A DNA stretch of 64,000 bases from assembly GCA_009760855.2 (NCBI GenBank), contig WPIO01000038.1, positions 1,205,001 to 1,269,000 of the forward strand, in the 5' to 3' direction. The DNA is from Cristatella mucedo. Lineage: Eukaryota > Bryozoa > Phylactolaemata > Cristatellidae. How positions within the stretch are numbered: the first letter of the stretch is position 1; every line of letters begins with the position of its first letter. The translations under genes and the position numbers were made by a program. Shown one piece after another: positions 51,431-63,914 of the stretch. A model generated the notes under the pieces. The model worked only from the letters and a program-made list of their open reading frames with translations, was not told the origin of the DNA and did not search any database.

Positions 51431-52430
51431 TGACGACTGGGACGACGCGCCAGAGCGATGCAAAGCATTCAGAGGCAGCCGAAAATCCAAAGATGCTTTA
51501 GTTCACCCGCCGCCTGGCCATTACTGACATGCGGCTCGTTGTCAGCGAAAATGACGTGTTTCTCGTGACACCAGCAAAGCGGCGGCGGCTGTCGCTTTTG
51601 AGACTTTCACTCAGGGGAAAGTACCAAATTTGAACATGGTGGCTATGCCACATGAAGACAAAGACACAAGATGATCGGGGTCGCAACGCAATTCTGAATG
51701 CGGAACCGCTGCGGTCGGTTTCAATCGCAGACGAGGCGACGAGGTATCCGCCTTAGTGGACTCTTCTTACGTAGATAAGTAACCGCGTAACTGCATAGCC
51801 TCTGACGCATGCGAGACGGGCTGACACTATCGTTTGCTCTGTACTTTTTACAAATATAAATCGAGATGTAAGCATCGTCTTACGTACGCTTCGTAACTGC
51901 TTACCGAATCAACTGCCTGCCTCAAAAACCAACGGCGGCAGTAAGTTAGTATCAATGAGCAGCTTCTGGCTTGTGCGAGACGACGCTTGACCAGGGGCAG
52001 CTCGCGGCCTATTGTTTTTGCTGCCCTCTTTTATTATTGGACATCAAGTTGGAGTTCATATGACAGAATAGGCAGGCGTCGTTGTTTGCCCGCGGTGTCC
52101 ATGAAGTTCCATATCTTCAATGGTGGGTTCGCGGAAATGTTAGATGAATGTTCTTGTACGTTATCACCCTCACTTTAAGCAACCGTGAAACCACGCTCTC
52201 CACGATGCCCGCGAAGACTTTTATTACTATTATTATTATTATTATTATATTATTAGCCAGAGATCTCCCCCCAACAGATGGCTATGAATATCTTAACTTT
52301 TGATTTAGCACGCGGGAGCGTTTGCTTCAGCGTGATCCGTAGCTTTTGCTTTTGCACGGTTGATGCCATGCCTGTCACAACTCCATTGGGCAACGATGCC
52401 CTGAAGGGAGTTGTGACGCACCTGTGTAGA
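51431..52430. other. 3' flank of the carboxypeptidase gene
   Basis: No gene recognised. An (ATT)n run lies at 52,220-52,255. I found no decisive polyadenylation signal immediately after the stop. Confidence 0.4.
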
Positions 52431-52830
52431 TATTAAGCTCTCTTAGGGTGCTGCGCACACGACCTGTTATTATGAGTATTTTTATTCCTGGCTACTTTAC
52501 ATATTTAATACAGGAAGCAAGTAGTTTTGGTTAGTATTAGCTTGAACAATGACAGCACGCATATAAACAGCAAAGACAAATCGCACGGACTTAGCAAATG
52601 CCGTGAGAATCAGGAGCACGTTTAGTTTCTTTTTAAAAATCGTCAAGTTAGGGGATTTTGAATTGTCAGTCACGTGTGAGTTTCAGGCTTTTGGAGCATG
52701 AGAATAAAAGGCATGACCCACAGACAATGCTGGGTATAGCAATAACAGTAAGAGCATTATGGCACAGGTCGAAAGGCCTGGCTGTAGTGAGCTACAGAGG
52801 TCGAGACGGGAAATCACAAATACATGGACG
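52430..52830 (-). mobile_element. Diverged LINE-B 3' fragment
   Basis: 'CTCTTAGGGTGCTGCGCAC'-like tail start and a reversed 'GTGAGTTTCAGGCTTTTGG' block (compare 56,700 and 60,750). The fragment is old, so the boundaries are approximate. Confidence 0.4.
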
Positions 52831-53454
52831 ACTTGGACGTGTTGCCCCTATCAAAGTACGACCAAGTTTTTGAAATGTTAAGCTGGTACAAAAAGGCTGA
52901 CTTGACTGTGGAGTTTATTAGTTCGCCAAGTGAAACGTCTCTTTCTAACAAGGCAGCCAGATTTCGAGCAGGCGATGTGCTGAACCAATGGTATTATGAG
53001 GTTTATGTTCTCCAAGATGCTACCTTGGTAATGGACCCGGATGGTCTTATCTATCTTGCTGAAGACTAAGATAGAGAGGCAATTCGCTAAATCACTTCAT
53101 GGACCTCCAGGTGCTAGCCTGGATGTGGTCAAAGAAATGGTTGATGGTCAAAGTCAGCATTTTTGATCGTGTATCCTTAATTCGACAGCGTATTTATAGA
53201 AGCAGGACTTGAACTGAGCAAGGATAAATTGGGTAAGATCTACAGTGGATCATCTCGTATGCCAGTCTATGGACCGTCAGTATGGATTTCGTAATCAGTC
53301 ACAAAACCACACTCGTCTATAGCATCGGCGTAACGTGTCGTAATGTGAAGTAACGTAACACACATGTAACGTGTTGTAATGTAAAGTAATATTTCTCGAA
53401 TGAGTTCAAGTTAGACGGATTGGGCAGCAGGGCTGATGATTTAAATACAGTATA

Positions 53455-53585
53455 ACTTAATTGCACAGCGCGATAAGAGAACTTAAATCTCTATTATGGT
53501 TTTTCGCGTATGCCACGGGGCTCTAACCCTCAGCGTCGGTCTTCAAATGCAGTCACCTTCGTTCGAGGCTAGCACCTTGACCGCT
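53455..53585 (-). mobile_element. tRNA-derived SINE, reverse orientation
   Basis: On the minus strand the head reads 'TCAAGGTGCTAGCC', a 'GGTTAGAGCCCCGTGGCATA' segment follows, and the tail 'AGAGATTTAAGTTCTCTTA' ends it. It is the same layout as 20,892, 42,000 and 55,790. Confidence 0.6.
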
Positions 53586-53664
53586 TGACAAAAACGGTGC
53601 GGAAGCTATATTCATGCAGGCAGCATCAACGAAGCATTCAGGGATCTCGAGGTTTCTCGATTTT

Positions 53665-55172
53665 CCAGATTCTCGAAAGAATTGTTGCTAAGCAGCTAGT
53701 TGAACATGTTGAAAATAATGGAATGTCAGAAACATTTCAATCAGGTTTCAAGAGGCAGCACTCTACCGAAACAGCTCTCCTCCGTGTCAACAATGACATT
53801 CTACGTGGCAACGACGACGAGAATGTCACTGCCCTAGCACTGCTAGATCTGTCTGCTGCCTTCGACACCATTGATCACGAAGTTCTGCTTGAAAGACTGA
53901 GAACAACGATCGGTCTGGCAGACGCAGCACTGGCGTGGTTTAAATCATACTTGTCTGATCGTGTTCAATCCGTGTCGTGTGGGGATCAGGTCTCAGACAT
54001 GAGAAGGGTCACATGTGGAGTCCCTCAAGGGTCTGTACTTGGTCCCTTGCTGTTCTCCATTTATACGCAACCTCTGGGAAAAGTGATTAAGGCCCATGGA
54101 ATAGGATATCACTTTATGCTGACGATACTCAGTTGTATTTGTCATTTAAACCGTCGGAATCTGCTGCAGCAACTGAGAAACTGAATGCTTGCCTTGCCGA
54201 TATTTGATCCTGGATGTCGGAAAACTTCCTGAAATTAAATGACGATAAAACCGAACTGCTTCTCATAGGACACCTTAAGCGTGTGGCTGGATTAAAAGGC
54301 TTTGCTGTTCTAATAGTTGATGCTATTGTGCGATCTTCACCACGTGCTCGTAGTCTAGGTGTCATGTTCGACAGCTGCCTCAATTTCAAAAGCTTCATTC
54401 AGAAGACTGCCTCTACAGCTAGCCATCACATCCGATCCCTATCCAAGATTAGAAGCTGTCTCCCACAGTGGCTTGTAAAAATTTTAACTAGCTCTTTAGT
54501 TCTGTCTCGGCTTGATTATTGTAATTCCCTTTTGGCTGGGCTACCAAAGAAAGCTATTATGCCACTACAGCGGACTATGAATATGGCTGCAAGGCTGATT
54601 TTCAAGTCCCAGCGGTTTGAGCACGTGTCACCTTTGCTGGAAGAGCTAGGATGGTTGCCGGTTGAGCAAAGGATACGGAGCAAAGTTCTTACGCTGACCC
54701 ACAAGGCCCGCCACGGCTTGGCTCCTGCATACCTAGCTGAACTGCTACATCAGTTTCAGCCTGTTCGCGCCCTCAGGTCCTGTGTGGACAATAAATTAGC
54801 TGTCCCATTCCTCCGCTTAAAGACAGTTGGCGACAGAAGCATTAGCTCTGCAGGTCCTAGACTGTGGAACTCGCTTCCACAATTCTTACGCAACGACAAG
54901 TACTCTCCAACTGCCGACTATGGCATATCTTTTTCAGCGGTCCTGAACTGCTACTTCTATGCTACTCACTACCTCAACTGCTCTCCTGAATCTGCTATGC
55001 TTCCCACTTTCTCTTTGTTGCGTGAGACGAAGTCTGTTGGCTACCGAATGCGTACCGAAAGCCGCTTAGGCTGTGAGTGCGCTATACAAAACTCTCCTGC
55101 GTAACGCCCACATGGTCTTTATGACTTTGTGGAGTTACTGACGGAGATACATTACATTACATTACATTACAA
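53665..55172 (+). mobile_element. LINE-A, 5'-truncated copy
   Basis: It begins in the reverse transcriptase ('ILERIVAKQLVEHVENNGM') and runs through 'LLDLSAAFDTIDHEVLL', 'GVPQGSVLGPLLFSIYTQPL' and the C-terminal 'RLWNSLPQFLRN', ending in the (TACAT)n tail. It is highly similar to 30,035-31,525, with one frame change near 54,110 and one stop near 54,181. 5' truncation is the normal product of target-primed reverse transcription. Confidence 0.9.
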
Positions 55173-55785
55173 GAGGGCTGTAGGCTTAATAAAATAATTA
55201 AATAACTGTAGGCTTAATGAAATCCGCGGGTATTTAGATGTCCGAAATTGGGAAATAGTAGGAGATTGCAGCTTAAATTCGCAGGAGAGTATATATTTGA
55301 TCGAGTGTGTGATCTCTGTTGTCAGTTGGGCAATGTAGATGAGCCGCATGAGAATTCAATCATTCGGTACACAAAATTCGGCACTTAATGGGTCAGCTGA
55401 GTTGTAGAAGTGAATAGAAAAACCACGCTGCACGAGGATGGGACGATTTCTGGCACAAACGAGTTTGAAAAACGAGAACACCTCACAGGCTTGAACTCTG
55501 GCTAACTATTACCAATGCAGACGAGGGCTGGCAAGGACCAAATGTTGCATTCACGAAGTACTGGTAGGAGGGAAAAACGCTCGTCGGGGCGAAAACTAAC
55601 GTACACGCAGAGCTCAGGGGCTACAGACGGTTCTTAACTGCTACCTAGTTATTTCTGCAACGCTGGCTGGGCCTTGGAGATAGCCTCTATTTTACTGCTG
55701 TGCCGGTATGAACTCCTCTATGGCTTCTCTGCCGTCATATTGATGAACCTCTTCGCGAATGTTTGCGTTTTAATTTTGACTTGGA
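55173..55785. other. Unassigned host DNA
   Basis: No gene or complete repeat recognised. Confidence 0.4.
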
Positions 55786-55787
55786 CG

Positions 55788-55915
55788 GAGGGGTTAAGGT
55801 GCTCGCGCAGACCATGGGTCCGGCCGAGGTCATTGGCTCGAGCTCCGTGGCATAAGCGAAGCGCCTGAAAAGAAAATATGTTCTATTAGGGCGCCATGTA
55901 AATGAACTATATTGA
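55788..55915 (+). mobile_element. tRNA-derived SINE
   Basis: The head is 'GTTAAGGTGCTCGCG', with a B-box-like 'TTGGCTCGAGCTCC' and 'GTGGCATAAGCG', and the tail is 'TTCTATTAGGGCGCCATGTA' followed by AT-rich DNA. Confidence 0.65.
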
Positions 55916-56304
55916 TATTTATTTTCATTTATATCCATGTACAGGCTACATATCACATAGGTCATCTATACACTGCACGTGGACGGAAAGGTACTAACCG
56001 TAGCCATCTAGCGGTCGCCTGAAAGAACTGGAGCTCAGAGCTGCTTTAGCATCCGGGATCTCCGTCAGACGTCTTGTCATGCTGGCGTAAATCGTGTGTC
56101 AGGCTCAGGCAAACTACACGCGGGCTCTAACCTTGGCGGCTAGAGTTTATATGGTAAGCCGGCAAGTGGCTCGCAAGGCGCAATCGCGAGTAGTAAGTGC
56201 TCCCTCTTCGTCGCTTGTCTTTCTCTTCCAATATACCGTATACATCGTGGCTGAACTGCTCGATCTGCATTTGCTCATATGTCGTGGGTAGGCTAAAGTC
56301 CGCG

Positions 56305-56420
56305 CATCGGCTTATATTAATAATAATAATTATCACTAATATTATTATGGTACATTTGTGTAGCACCCTCAGAGAACGTAATCCTATTCTGGACAATTTA
56401 CATAAAAATTGTATGCTATA
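56305..56420 (-). mobile_element. LINE-B 3' tail fragment
   Basis: AATAATAATAATT run, then 'TAGCACCCTCAGAGAACG' and 'TTCTGGACAATTTAC'. Confidence 0.65.
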
Positions 56421-56482
56421 TAGAAAGCACAATTATACGGCTACTTTTAACACGCAAAGTGTCAACATGTATAATATTTTCA

Positions 56483-56860
56483 ATAATAATAATGATAATA
56501 ACAATGCATTTGTAGAGCACCCATAGAGAACTAAATCTCTTTCTAGGCACTTTTCAGATTGTTAGTGGTAGCATGTCCCGTGCCAGTAGCCAAAACACAC
56601 CCTTGGGCTAGTCACAAGGGCCACGAAAATGCTACGAGATAAAGGTGCATGTTTTGCCTTTTTTCAATGCGCCCGGTCAGAGGAGGTCGTAACGTCAATC
56701 GCGAGTGAGCTCCAGGCTTTGGGAGAATGCGAGCTAAAAGCACGGTATCCAGAACATGTCGGAGTCGTTCGATGCATAGCTACATGATTTTGTGTCAAAA
56801 GAGCGGGTGGAACGATGCCTAGCCTTGCTGGTGAGCAGTTGCGATAGGTAACCTCCGCTG
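56483..56860 (-). mobile_element. LINE-B 3' fragment
   Basis: AATAATAATGATAATAA run, 'GAGCACCCATAGAGAACTAA' and, further in, the reversed 'GTGAGCTCCAGGCTTTGGGA' block that encodes 'KAW-SL' on the minus strand. Confidence 0.7.
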
Positions 56861-57580
56861 TGTCTACGTATACGCTAGACTGCAGTCTGCTCAATAACGC
56901 AATGTGCAAGGGCCTGACGGTCAGTGTCGAGTGATGGTGGATCGGCAGGAGCAGCTCTGGCTGTCCTCCACTCTTCCCTAGCTCGACAATACACCAAGCA
57001 CCCAGACCCGAGGTCCCGCAGTTGGCAGCAGCTATCGCCGGAGGAGGCGGCATCTATGTTTCTCCGCACGACGCTTGACTTTATCTCGGCTCACACCAAT
57101 CACCGCAGTCCTAGTGCTCCACACCGGCAAGACACTGCTGAGCGCCTTCACAGTGGTGACCCTGTACGGAATCCGTCAGGCAGTACTTGACCCCCTACCC
57201 GCGATCCTGATAGCTGGTCAATGGCGATCCCTCGACACCCGGACCGCTAGCTCGTTCGTGCGCTCTTTCCTATCTTATCTCTGGAGCCGTTTGAGGGCAC
57301 TCAGTACGCTCCTAGAGCCGTCCCTTCCCACCTCCAGCAGCAGCTGCCTCGGAGCTCGGACGACTGAAGTGGGCGAATCTGTACCGCTCTTGCTGGCGTA
57401 GATGCGTCTTCTGCTGGCCTCCGAGAGCGTTCGCCCGATTATCTGCGGTCGTGACGGCGAAGGGTCAGGGTGGGCGACTGTTGTCATTGGCACTGTCGTT
57501 CACGGCGGCAGTGCTCGTCGCTACAGCTTGACACTCTGATCGCATTTCGGGCCTGACGGTCCCGTCAGTAGTCGATCTAT
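56860..57580. other. Unassigned GC-rich DNA
   Basis: Open frames on both strands but no recognised domain or splice-supported exon. Confidence 0.35.
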
Positions 57581-57582
57581 CC

Positions 57583-57769
57583 TGGCGGTTCTCAACCAGT
57601 GTGTCGCGACCCCTTTGGGGCTTGAACGACCCTTTCACAGGGATCGCCTAAGACCATCGGAAAATACGCATTTCCACATTTTGCACACAATAGTAATGCG
57701 GTTGGAGGTCGCCACAACACGAGTAACTGTATTAAAGGGTTGCGGCAATAAAAAGGTCGAGAACCAATG
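57583..57769 (+). mobile_element. SPIN/OposCharlie-like non-autonomous hAT element (MITE)
   Basis: The left end 'TGGCGGTTCTCAACC' and right end 'GGTCGAGAACCAATG' are imperfect inverted repeats. Internal blocks 'GTCGCGACCCCTTTGGGG', 'CGACCCTTTCACAGGGATCG' and 'CGCCTAAGACCATCGGAAAA' are the hallmark subterminal sequence of this hAT group as I remember it. At about 187 bases it can encode nothing. TCTATCC flanks the left end and recurs six bases past the right end, possibly a disturbed target duplication. Confidence 0.75.
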
Positions 57770-59460
57770 ATAGATTCTATCCACTGTTGGTTGTCTCGCG
57801 TCGAGTTCTACGAGTCGAGGCTACGGTTCTATGAAGGCGAGCTCTGACGCGTCTACATTTTAACTTCAGGCGGCCACTTTCTCATTCAGTCCCGGGTCGA
57901 TTCTCTTCGAAGCTGTCCTTTGATTTATTCTAACTACTCTTGAGCAGCTAGCTGCTGGTCTAGAGGACTGTGCCCCAATCTTCGCAGAGGGGGCAGTGAT
58001 CGACAGGCATTCCTTCGCTTATTAGTCGCGCTTGACTGAAGATACACCAGTCCCTCACATGCTTCGGTAAACTGGACCTCTGGCTACGGCCTCAACCACC
58101 TTACTTGCTTGTCTCCCAACCTAGCTCCTTTCCACGCCGTGAGCAGCTGCGAGTGCTCTAGTTACAGTTCCACCACAGAGGTCACAGCAGTTCTGCAAAG
58201 CCCGTTGAGGCTAATTTTCGCAGATGGCCTCTTCAAAAGTAGGGTCCGGAAGTGTGGCGATCAGCAGTCCGACAGTGACAGTTCGCCGAGACCACGTGCC
58301 TCGAGCCACCGCCCGGGGTTGTACAAGCGATTAGCAGCCCGTGGTCGCACAGGGCCTGAGAGTGGTGCTAGGCTACCCGGAACGGTCCAAACCAAACGAG
58401 AGGGAGCGCTTAGCCGCCTGCGAGCGCTTGCAACTGCAGCGGCCAGCTCATGCACTCTCCACCCTCCCCGTTCTCGCCTCCCGCATTGTGCAAGTTAATG
58501 TAGGTTGCTATTGCGGAGGAACAGGCAAGGGGACCCATAATCTATTGTCAGCCTTCAGAGCCACGCCTTAAGAGAATGCGCGCGCATTGAGAACGCCCTG
58601 CCAGGAAGTGCTTCGCGCACGTGACCAAACGGGCGGCCTGAAGACTAAGCGGCTACCGCTGGAAGTGTGCCTACGTTCCCTGGTAATGCTTGCGTATTTA
58701 GCCGTCGCCTGTGCGGCGGCGATCACTCTCACCACTGCTGCCGCCAGTCCGGGCTGATCTCAGTTGCTTTGTGAGGATGGGGACGAGCTGCCGTCGGGCC
58801 AGCCGCTCACCAATCGAGCGTGCGGTCGGTGCCTCGTTGCCAGGATGTCACTGCGCGAACTTAGACCTTGGCTGAGATTGCGGTGGAGCCTTGGGCGGCG
58901 CAGCGGTCGGCGCCTTGACGTCATGTAGCGCACTGCGTGTGGCTTCCGATTCAGTTCGTACGACGAGCTAGATGTGCGGGTCGATGAGGGCGGGAAGGCG
59001 GAGCGTGCGATCGGTGCGCCGGGGGCGAGGGTCGACGAGCGCGGAACGACCTTGACATGCCGCCTGGGCGCGTACTGTGGACGCTGTCTGTCTCAGGCCC
59101 GTTCTCGAGGTGCCGCAATCTTACGAGATAACGCAGCCTAGCCTAGAGCGAATATGAGCCAGTGGGCAATGTCTTGACTCCCCCCCCCGACGCTGCCTTC
59201 ATTGCGGTCCAACAAGAAATTTCGTGCCGTGCGGGTAGCCGCCCCCCCCAGGCCCCCCCCCCGATTGGCAGCATCGGGCCGGAGCTCGCCTGAAGCGGCT
59301 GTTTGACTCGCTCGAAATTGCGTCGTGGCCTTTAACCCGCGGTTCTCCGAGCTGAACCCGGCTTCACTTCGTTGTCGGCAGCACTGTTTAGCTGGCGCCC
59401 GCGAGCGAGGCCTCGAGCGAGGCTTCTTTTTTTTTAAATTGGGGTTGCTTCTCTGCCGCA
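57770..59460. other. Upstream region of the second carboxypeptidase copy, nothing recognised
   Basis: GC-rich with C-runs at 59,180-59,190 and 59,240-59,262. Possibly promoter-containing. No supported gene. Confidence 0.35.
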
Positions 59461-59464
59461 GACG

Positions 59465-62400
59465 ATGATCGCCGTGCTACTCGTCGGCGTCTGCCTCCTG
59501 GTGGCGCCATGTCAGGCTGCGGTGCCCGCCGACGAGGTGCTGAACCTACCCGGACTGAAGGAGCCGCCACCTTTCCGTCACTACTCGGGTTACTTGAACG
59601 CCACCGGCTCGATTCATCTGCATTACTGGTGAGCGAGCGCTAGGCGTGCGCAGCGCTCGCCGCCTCGCCTCGCTCTCCTTCTGACCCCTTATCTTCGTCT
59701 GTCTTGCTCGTTATCTCCACGTCTCCGCTCTGCTCTGCTCGAGTTCGCAAGGCGCGCGTCTCGCTTTGAATTTGCAAGCATTATTTGCAGCTAGTCTACT
59801 GCGACGGCTGCCGCGTTGCTCCGCCCGCTCGTTCTCCCTTTTAGCCCCGCGTGTTTCCGGTCGGCCTTTGCTGCTCACCACAGCCGCACGTATCGACGAC
59901 GACGCGCACCCACGGGGGAGGGGAGGGGGCAGCAGGCCTTGGACCACCCACCGCGCGGATCCCGTGGGGCAAGCGTCCCTGTGTCCCCGTAGCCCTCGTA
60001 TAGAAATATGGCTGCCCCCCGTGCTGCGCGAGCCTCCCTCCTCCAGGCCCAGTGATTGCGCAATGACTCGCCGTCGTCTCTCTCTCTCTGCTCGCAATAT
60101 TCGACATCCGCTCCGGCAGGTTCGTTGAGTCGGCGGGCAATCCAGCCAAGGATCCCGTCGTCCTGTGGCTGAACGGCGGTCCGGGCTGCAGCTCCATGGA
60201 AGGCATGCTGAACGAGCTCGGACCCTTTCACGTGAGCGGAAGCCGAAGCGCTGAGCGCCGCAATGCGAAGCGACCCTGCGTATCTGTGCGTGCAGCCACA
60301 ACCGGGCCTGGCCTCCAACCGAGGGCGGCGGTGGTGGAATACAACCGCACGTGAATGCTTCCGTCCTCGAAACCCGCGCCAAGGCGATGCTGGGCTGGGG
60401 GAGGTGATTAAGCTGGCTCAAACTCAGCAACAGGCTTTCGCAGTAATTATAATAGTAAGGATAATGATATTAATACATTTTTAGAGCGCCCTCAGGGAAC
60501 TCGATCTCTTTCTAGGTACTTTAAATTTGCTGCAATGGAAGCACGATCGAATGGTTAGTGGTAGCATGCTCAATGACACCAAGCAACACTTGGTTAGGAG
60601 TGACATGCACAAGGTCAGCATGCAAGTATGGTTGGTGGAAGCATGCACGGCGTTAGCACGCATAGGCACCTACAAGTCGAACTACAGGGACCAACTAAAG
60701 GCTGTGATAAATAGATGCGTTTTTAGTCAGGAGATGTCGTGACGCAAGTCAGAAGTGAGTTCCAGCCTTTGGGAGCGCATACGAACTAAAGTCACGGTCT
60801 CCAAAGGATTTGAGCTTCGTTTGAGGTGTAAGAAAACGATTCGACTCAAAAGAGCGAGTGGTACGATGCTTAGCCTGGTGGGAGAGTAGATATGATCTAT
60901 TTGGCTTGAGCCAAAGAAGGAAGGGACCTAAATCATAAATAAATAAATAAAATAAATCCTAGCTGATTAAACCGCCTCTTTTTGTATAGCGACAGAAGAG
61001 CCTTTACGGCTATCACCACCGCTTGCAGTGGCGATACAGAATCGCCCACCTCAGGAATCGAACCCATGACCTCGAGACCGAGGTCGTGAAAGCAACCGCC
61101 TTACCTAGTGTGCCATCACGGTTCACCTAAAAGTGAGTGACAGAGGCTTGAAGTCGATGCGCTGCTTCATTGACTGGGCAGCCAGTGCAGGCGGGCGAGA
61201 AGTGCTGTGATAAGGCAACTGCGACGCTCACACGACAGACAAGCCTGGATGCAGAGTTTTTCGCCGGAGAGGACTGCGCCGCCGCTGCGGCTACGTCGGC
61301 TCCCAGGTCCTGCCGCGAGCGACCGCCAATCTCGCGAGAGCCTCTCGTCGCGAGATCGGCACCACGCGTTACGCGACTGCGGCGTCGCTCTCGTCCTGGC
61401 CACCTACTCTTTGACCGTCCGAAGCAGCGCTTGAGAAGACAACGCTCGCGCGCCTGCGCGAGCTCGTGTTCGGACGCGACGCGCAGCGCCTGTCAAGCCT
61501 CGGCGACGCGAGGCTGCGGCGCCGCCTTCGTCTGCTTCGCGACTCGCCGAAAGTAGTCGAACGATATCGCTGCCCAGAGCTGCGAAATCGAGACGGGTCG
61601 GGTGAAAGGCTGCCGAGCGATTGAACCTGCCCGCCGTGCGACGCGCGGCGACTAGCCGCTCCGTGTGGCTCTCCCGGCAGAGACGCCGGGGGACTGAGTT
61701 GGCGCTGCGGTAAGAAGAACGCAGACCGTCACGTGAAGATTTCTGAAGCTGGAAAGAAGGAAGAATGAGCCAACGACGGGCCGCACGCATTCGACGCCCT
61801 AGTTCAGCGCAATTCTAGACCGGACTTAAGCAGGCAGCGCAAGACGCTTGGAGCGCGGCCGTCGGGCCGCTTAAAAGCGACATCAACGAGCGGCTCCCTT
61901 TAATGAAGATGCAGTCAGCTGGAGCCTGTGCGCATGCACCCGATACAAGCCAATGCGTGCGAACCGTCACAGCGAATGCATGAAAAGCTGAAGCGGTGCC
62001 TGACTGTCAGACTGGGGCAAAGGACAAAGCGAGCAATTCTCGCACGCACGAAAAGCAGCGACCGACTCGGCTACGCCCACGGCGCGCCCACGCTCCGACG
62101 GCCGGTTTGCGCCGGCAGCGCGTCGGCGCGGGGACTCGGGGCTCGCGTTCAGTGCGCGCGGCGAGCTGAAAGATCAAGCAAGCGCCGGCCCGGCGCGGCT
62201 CGTCGCCTTGCCTCTGCGTCGCCGCCGACTGCCGCAATCGCAAACGCCGCTCTGTTGCCCGACTCGACGCAGCGCGGCGGCGGCGGCGCGCCCCGCGGAC
62301 ATTTGTCGCCTTGACGCGATCGCTCATCGTCTGTCTCCATTTTAAGATCACCGACGACGGTGAATCGATCTACATGAACCCGTACAGCTGGAATCGCGTG

Positions 62401-63914
62401 AGTTCGCGCTCGAGCCGACCGCGCTCGCGGCCTCCTGCTGATACGCCGCATCAGATCCGCTGACCGGTCGTGCGGCGTTTTTATTCGCCCGCAAATGCCT
62501 CGAGTCGAGGTCGAGGTCGCGACCGATGCAGGGCCGATGTCTTGGCCCAACGAACGCTTGAGCAGACGACCGTGCTACTCGCCGGTCTCTTCTTGAGAGG
62601 ACCGGTGATTTTCGGGGTAGAGGGTCTGCCGCCCGCGGTCTGCCAGCCTCAGCGTGCGCTGCTGCAAACTGGGCCGGCTCGCACTGCGGACTGCGCCGCT
62701 GCAGGGTCCCCCAATCGCTTTGTCTTTTGTCTAAAATCTGCTCGCTGTGCACGCACCGACTCGGGTGTCGTCGTTCAGCTCCGTGAAAAGAGCGAGGCAA
62801 ATCATTCTCGCGCTTCATCGCTGTGGTATTCGTCTGTGGGTGTTGAACCGGAATCCGCCCGCGGCTCAGTAATTCTGACTTGAGCTCCGTTTTTTTTGAG
62901 CGGAGACGACGGCGTAGTCCATTGCTTTTTTTTCCAGGTCGCAAACGTGCTCTTTCTCGAAGCGCCCGCCGGCGTCGGCTACTCGTACTCGGACGACGGC
63001 AAGACCGACACGGACGATGACCAGGTCGGTCCGTCCCATCCGTCGCTGGGCAGGCATTCGCTCCCGCCCGCTCTTGGCCTTGACCTGCTGGCGGCACACT
63101 ATCGGCGCTGGCGACGTTGTCGATATCAGCGAACCTCGCTGTTTGTACGCGCTTCGCCGTTCTTACGTGCAGACGTCGCTGAACAACTACGTTGCTCTGA
63201 AAGAGTTTTTCAAGCTCTATCCGGAGTACCTGAACAACGACCTGTACCTGTTCGGCGAGAGCTACGCCGGCATTTACATTCCCACGCTGGCCGTCCGCGT
63301 CGCCGGCGATTCGTTCTTCGCCAATTTCCGGGTACGGCGCGCCGGCCGGCAGCCGGCGCCTGCGTTTTCGCCGCCGCGCGATTCGTCTCCGCTCCGCAAG
63401 ATACTCATTACCTCAACTGCTCTCTTGACTCTGCTATGCTTCCCACTTTCTCTTTGTTGCGCGAGACGATGTCTGTTGGCTACCGAATGCGTACAGAAAG
63501 ACGCTTAGGCTGCGAGTGAGCTACACAAAAGTCTCCTGCGTAACACCTACGTGGTCTTTGTGACTTTTTGGAGTTACAGACGGAGATACATTACATTTAC
63601 ATTACGAGAGGGCGCATCTCGCCCGCATCTCGCCCGCATCTCGCCAGCATCTCGCCCGCATCTCGCCCGCATCTCGCCCGCATCTCGCCCGCATCTCGCC
63701 GACTTAATCCGCATGCGGCGGCCGCCTCTCGCCTCACAGCGGCTGGCTGCAACCTGCCGCCGCCGCCGCGCGACCGCCGCAGCCGTCGCTCCCCCCATCG
63801 TTCCTCGTCGCGTCTTCTGCAGGGCACGGGCGTCGGCAATGGCTTCTCGAGCGACAGACTGAACACGATCTCCGTCATCTATTTCGCCTACTATCACGGG
63901 CTCGTCGGTCAAGA
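59465..63914 (+). CDS. CTSA-like: Second cathepsin A-like serine carboxypeptidase copy, exons 1-6, continues past the window
   Basis: Exons at 59,465-59,628; 60,120-60,231; 62,347-62,397; 62,938-63,024; 63,173-63,331; 63,823-63,914 have the same phases as the first copy and the same lengths after exon 1. They are nearly identical in protein, with conservative changes such as '[17 protein letters not shown]' for '[17 protein letters not shown]'. The signal peptide, 'NGGPGCSS' and 'GESYAG' are present. The Asp and His exons lie outside the window. No lesion is seen in the six exons. Where copy 1 has two adjacent ATGs this copy has ACG-ATG, so the second ATG is the safe start in both. Sequence just inside several introns is also conserved between copies, so the duplication is fairly recent. 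Confidence 0.93.
60440..61262 (-). mobile_element. LINE-B 3' part, interrupted by a SINE (intron 2 of copy 2)
   Basis: AT-rich tail, 'GAGCGCCCTCAGGGAACTCG', 'CTGCAATGGAAGCACGATCG' and a long reversed 3' UTR/C-terminal coding region. The piece 61,135-61,262 continues the same LINE after the inserted SINE. It is the longest LINE-B copy visible. Confidence 0.7.
60975..61128 (-). mobile_element. tRNA-derived SINE inside LINE-B
   Basis: On the minus strand a near-consensus A box (TGGCACACTAGG, 61,104-61,115) is followed by a perfect B box (GGTTCGATTCC, 61,054-61,064), spaced as in a tRNA. No clean acceptor stem closes, so I call a SINE head and not a functional tRNA. Confidence 0.65.
61270..62340. 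other. Intron 2 remainder of copy 2, GC-rich, nothing recognised
   Basis: Long open frames on both strands are GC artefacts. No domain found. Confidence 0.4.
63395..63607 (+). mobile_element. LINE-A 3' fragment in intron 5 of copy 2
   Basis: From 'CTCATTACCTCAACTGCTCT' through 'GTCTGTTGGCTACCGAATGC' to 'GGAGTTACAGACGGAGATAC' and TACATTTACATTAC. It is absent from the same intron of copy 1, so it was inserted after the duplication or lost from copy 1. Confidence 0.85.
63607..63703 (+). repeat. 11-bp tandem repeat (CATCTCGCCCG)n
   Basis: About nine units immediately downstream of the LINE-A tail, with one CCAG variant unit. Confidence 0.9.

Noticed and set aside
52824-53069. An 81-codon + frame with protein-like composition
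   Set aside because: It was considered as a gene fragment. No family is recognised, there are no splice sites or homologous copy, and it adjoins repeat debris, so it is not called.
61040-61128. Functional tRNA gene
   Set aside because: A and B boxes are present, but no seven-base acceptor stem closes, and the unit is embedded in SINE-like sequence inside LINE-B.
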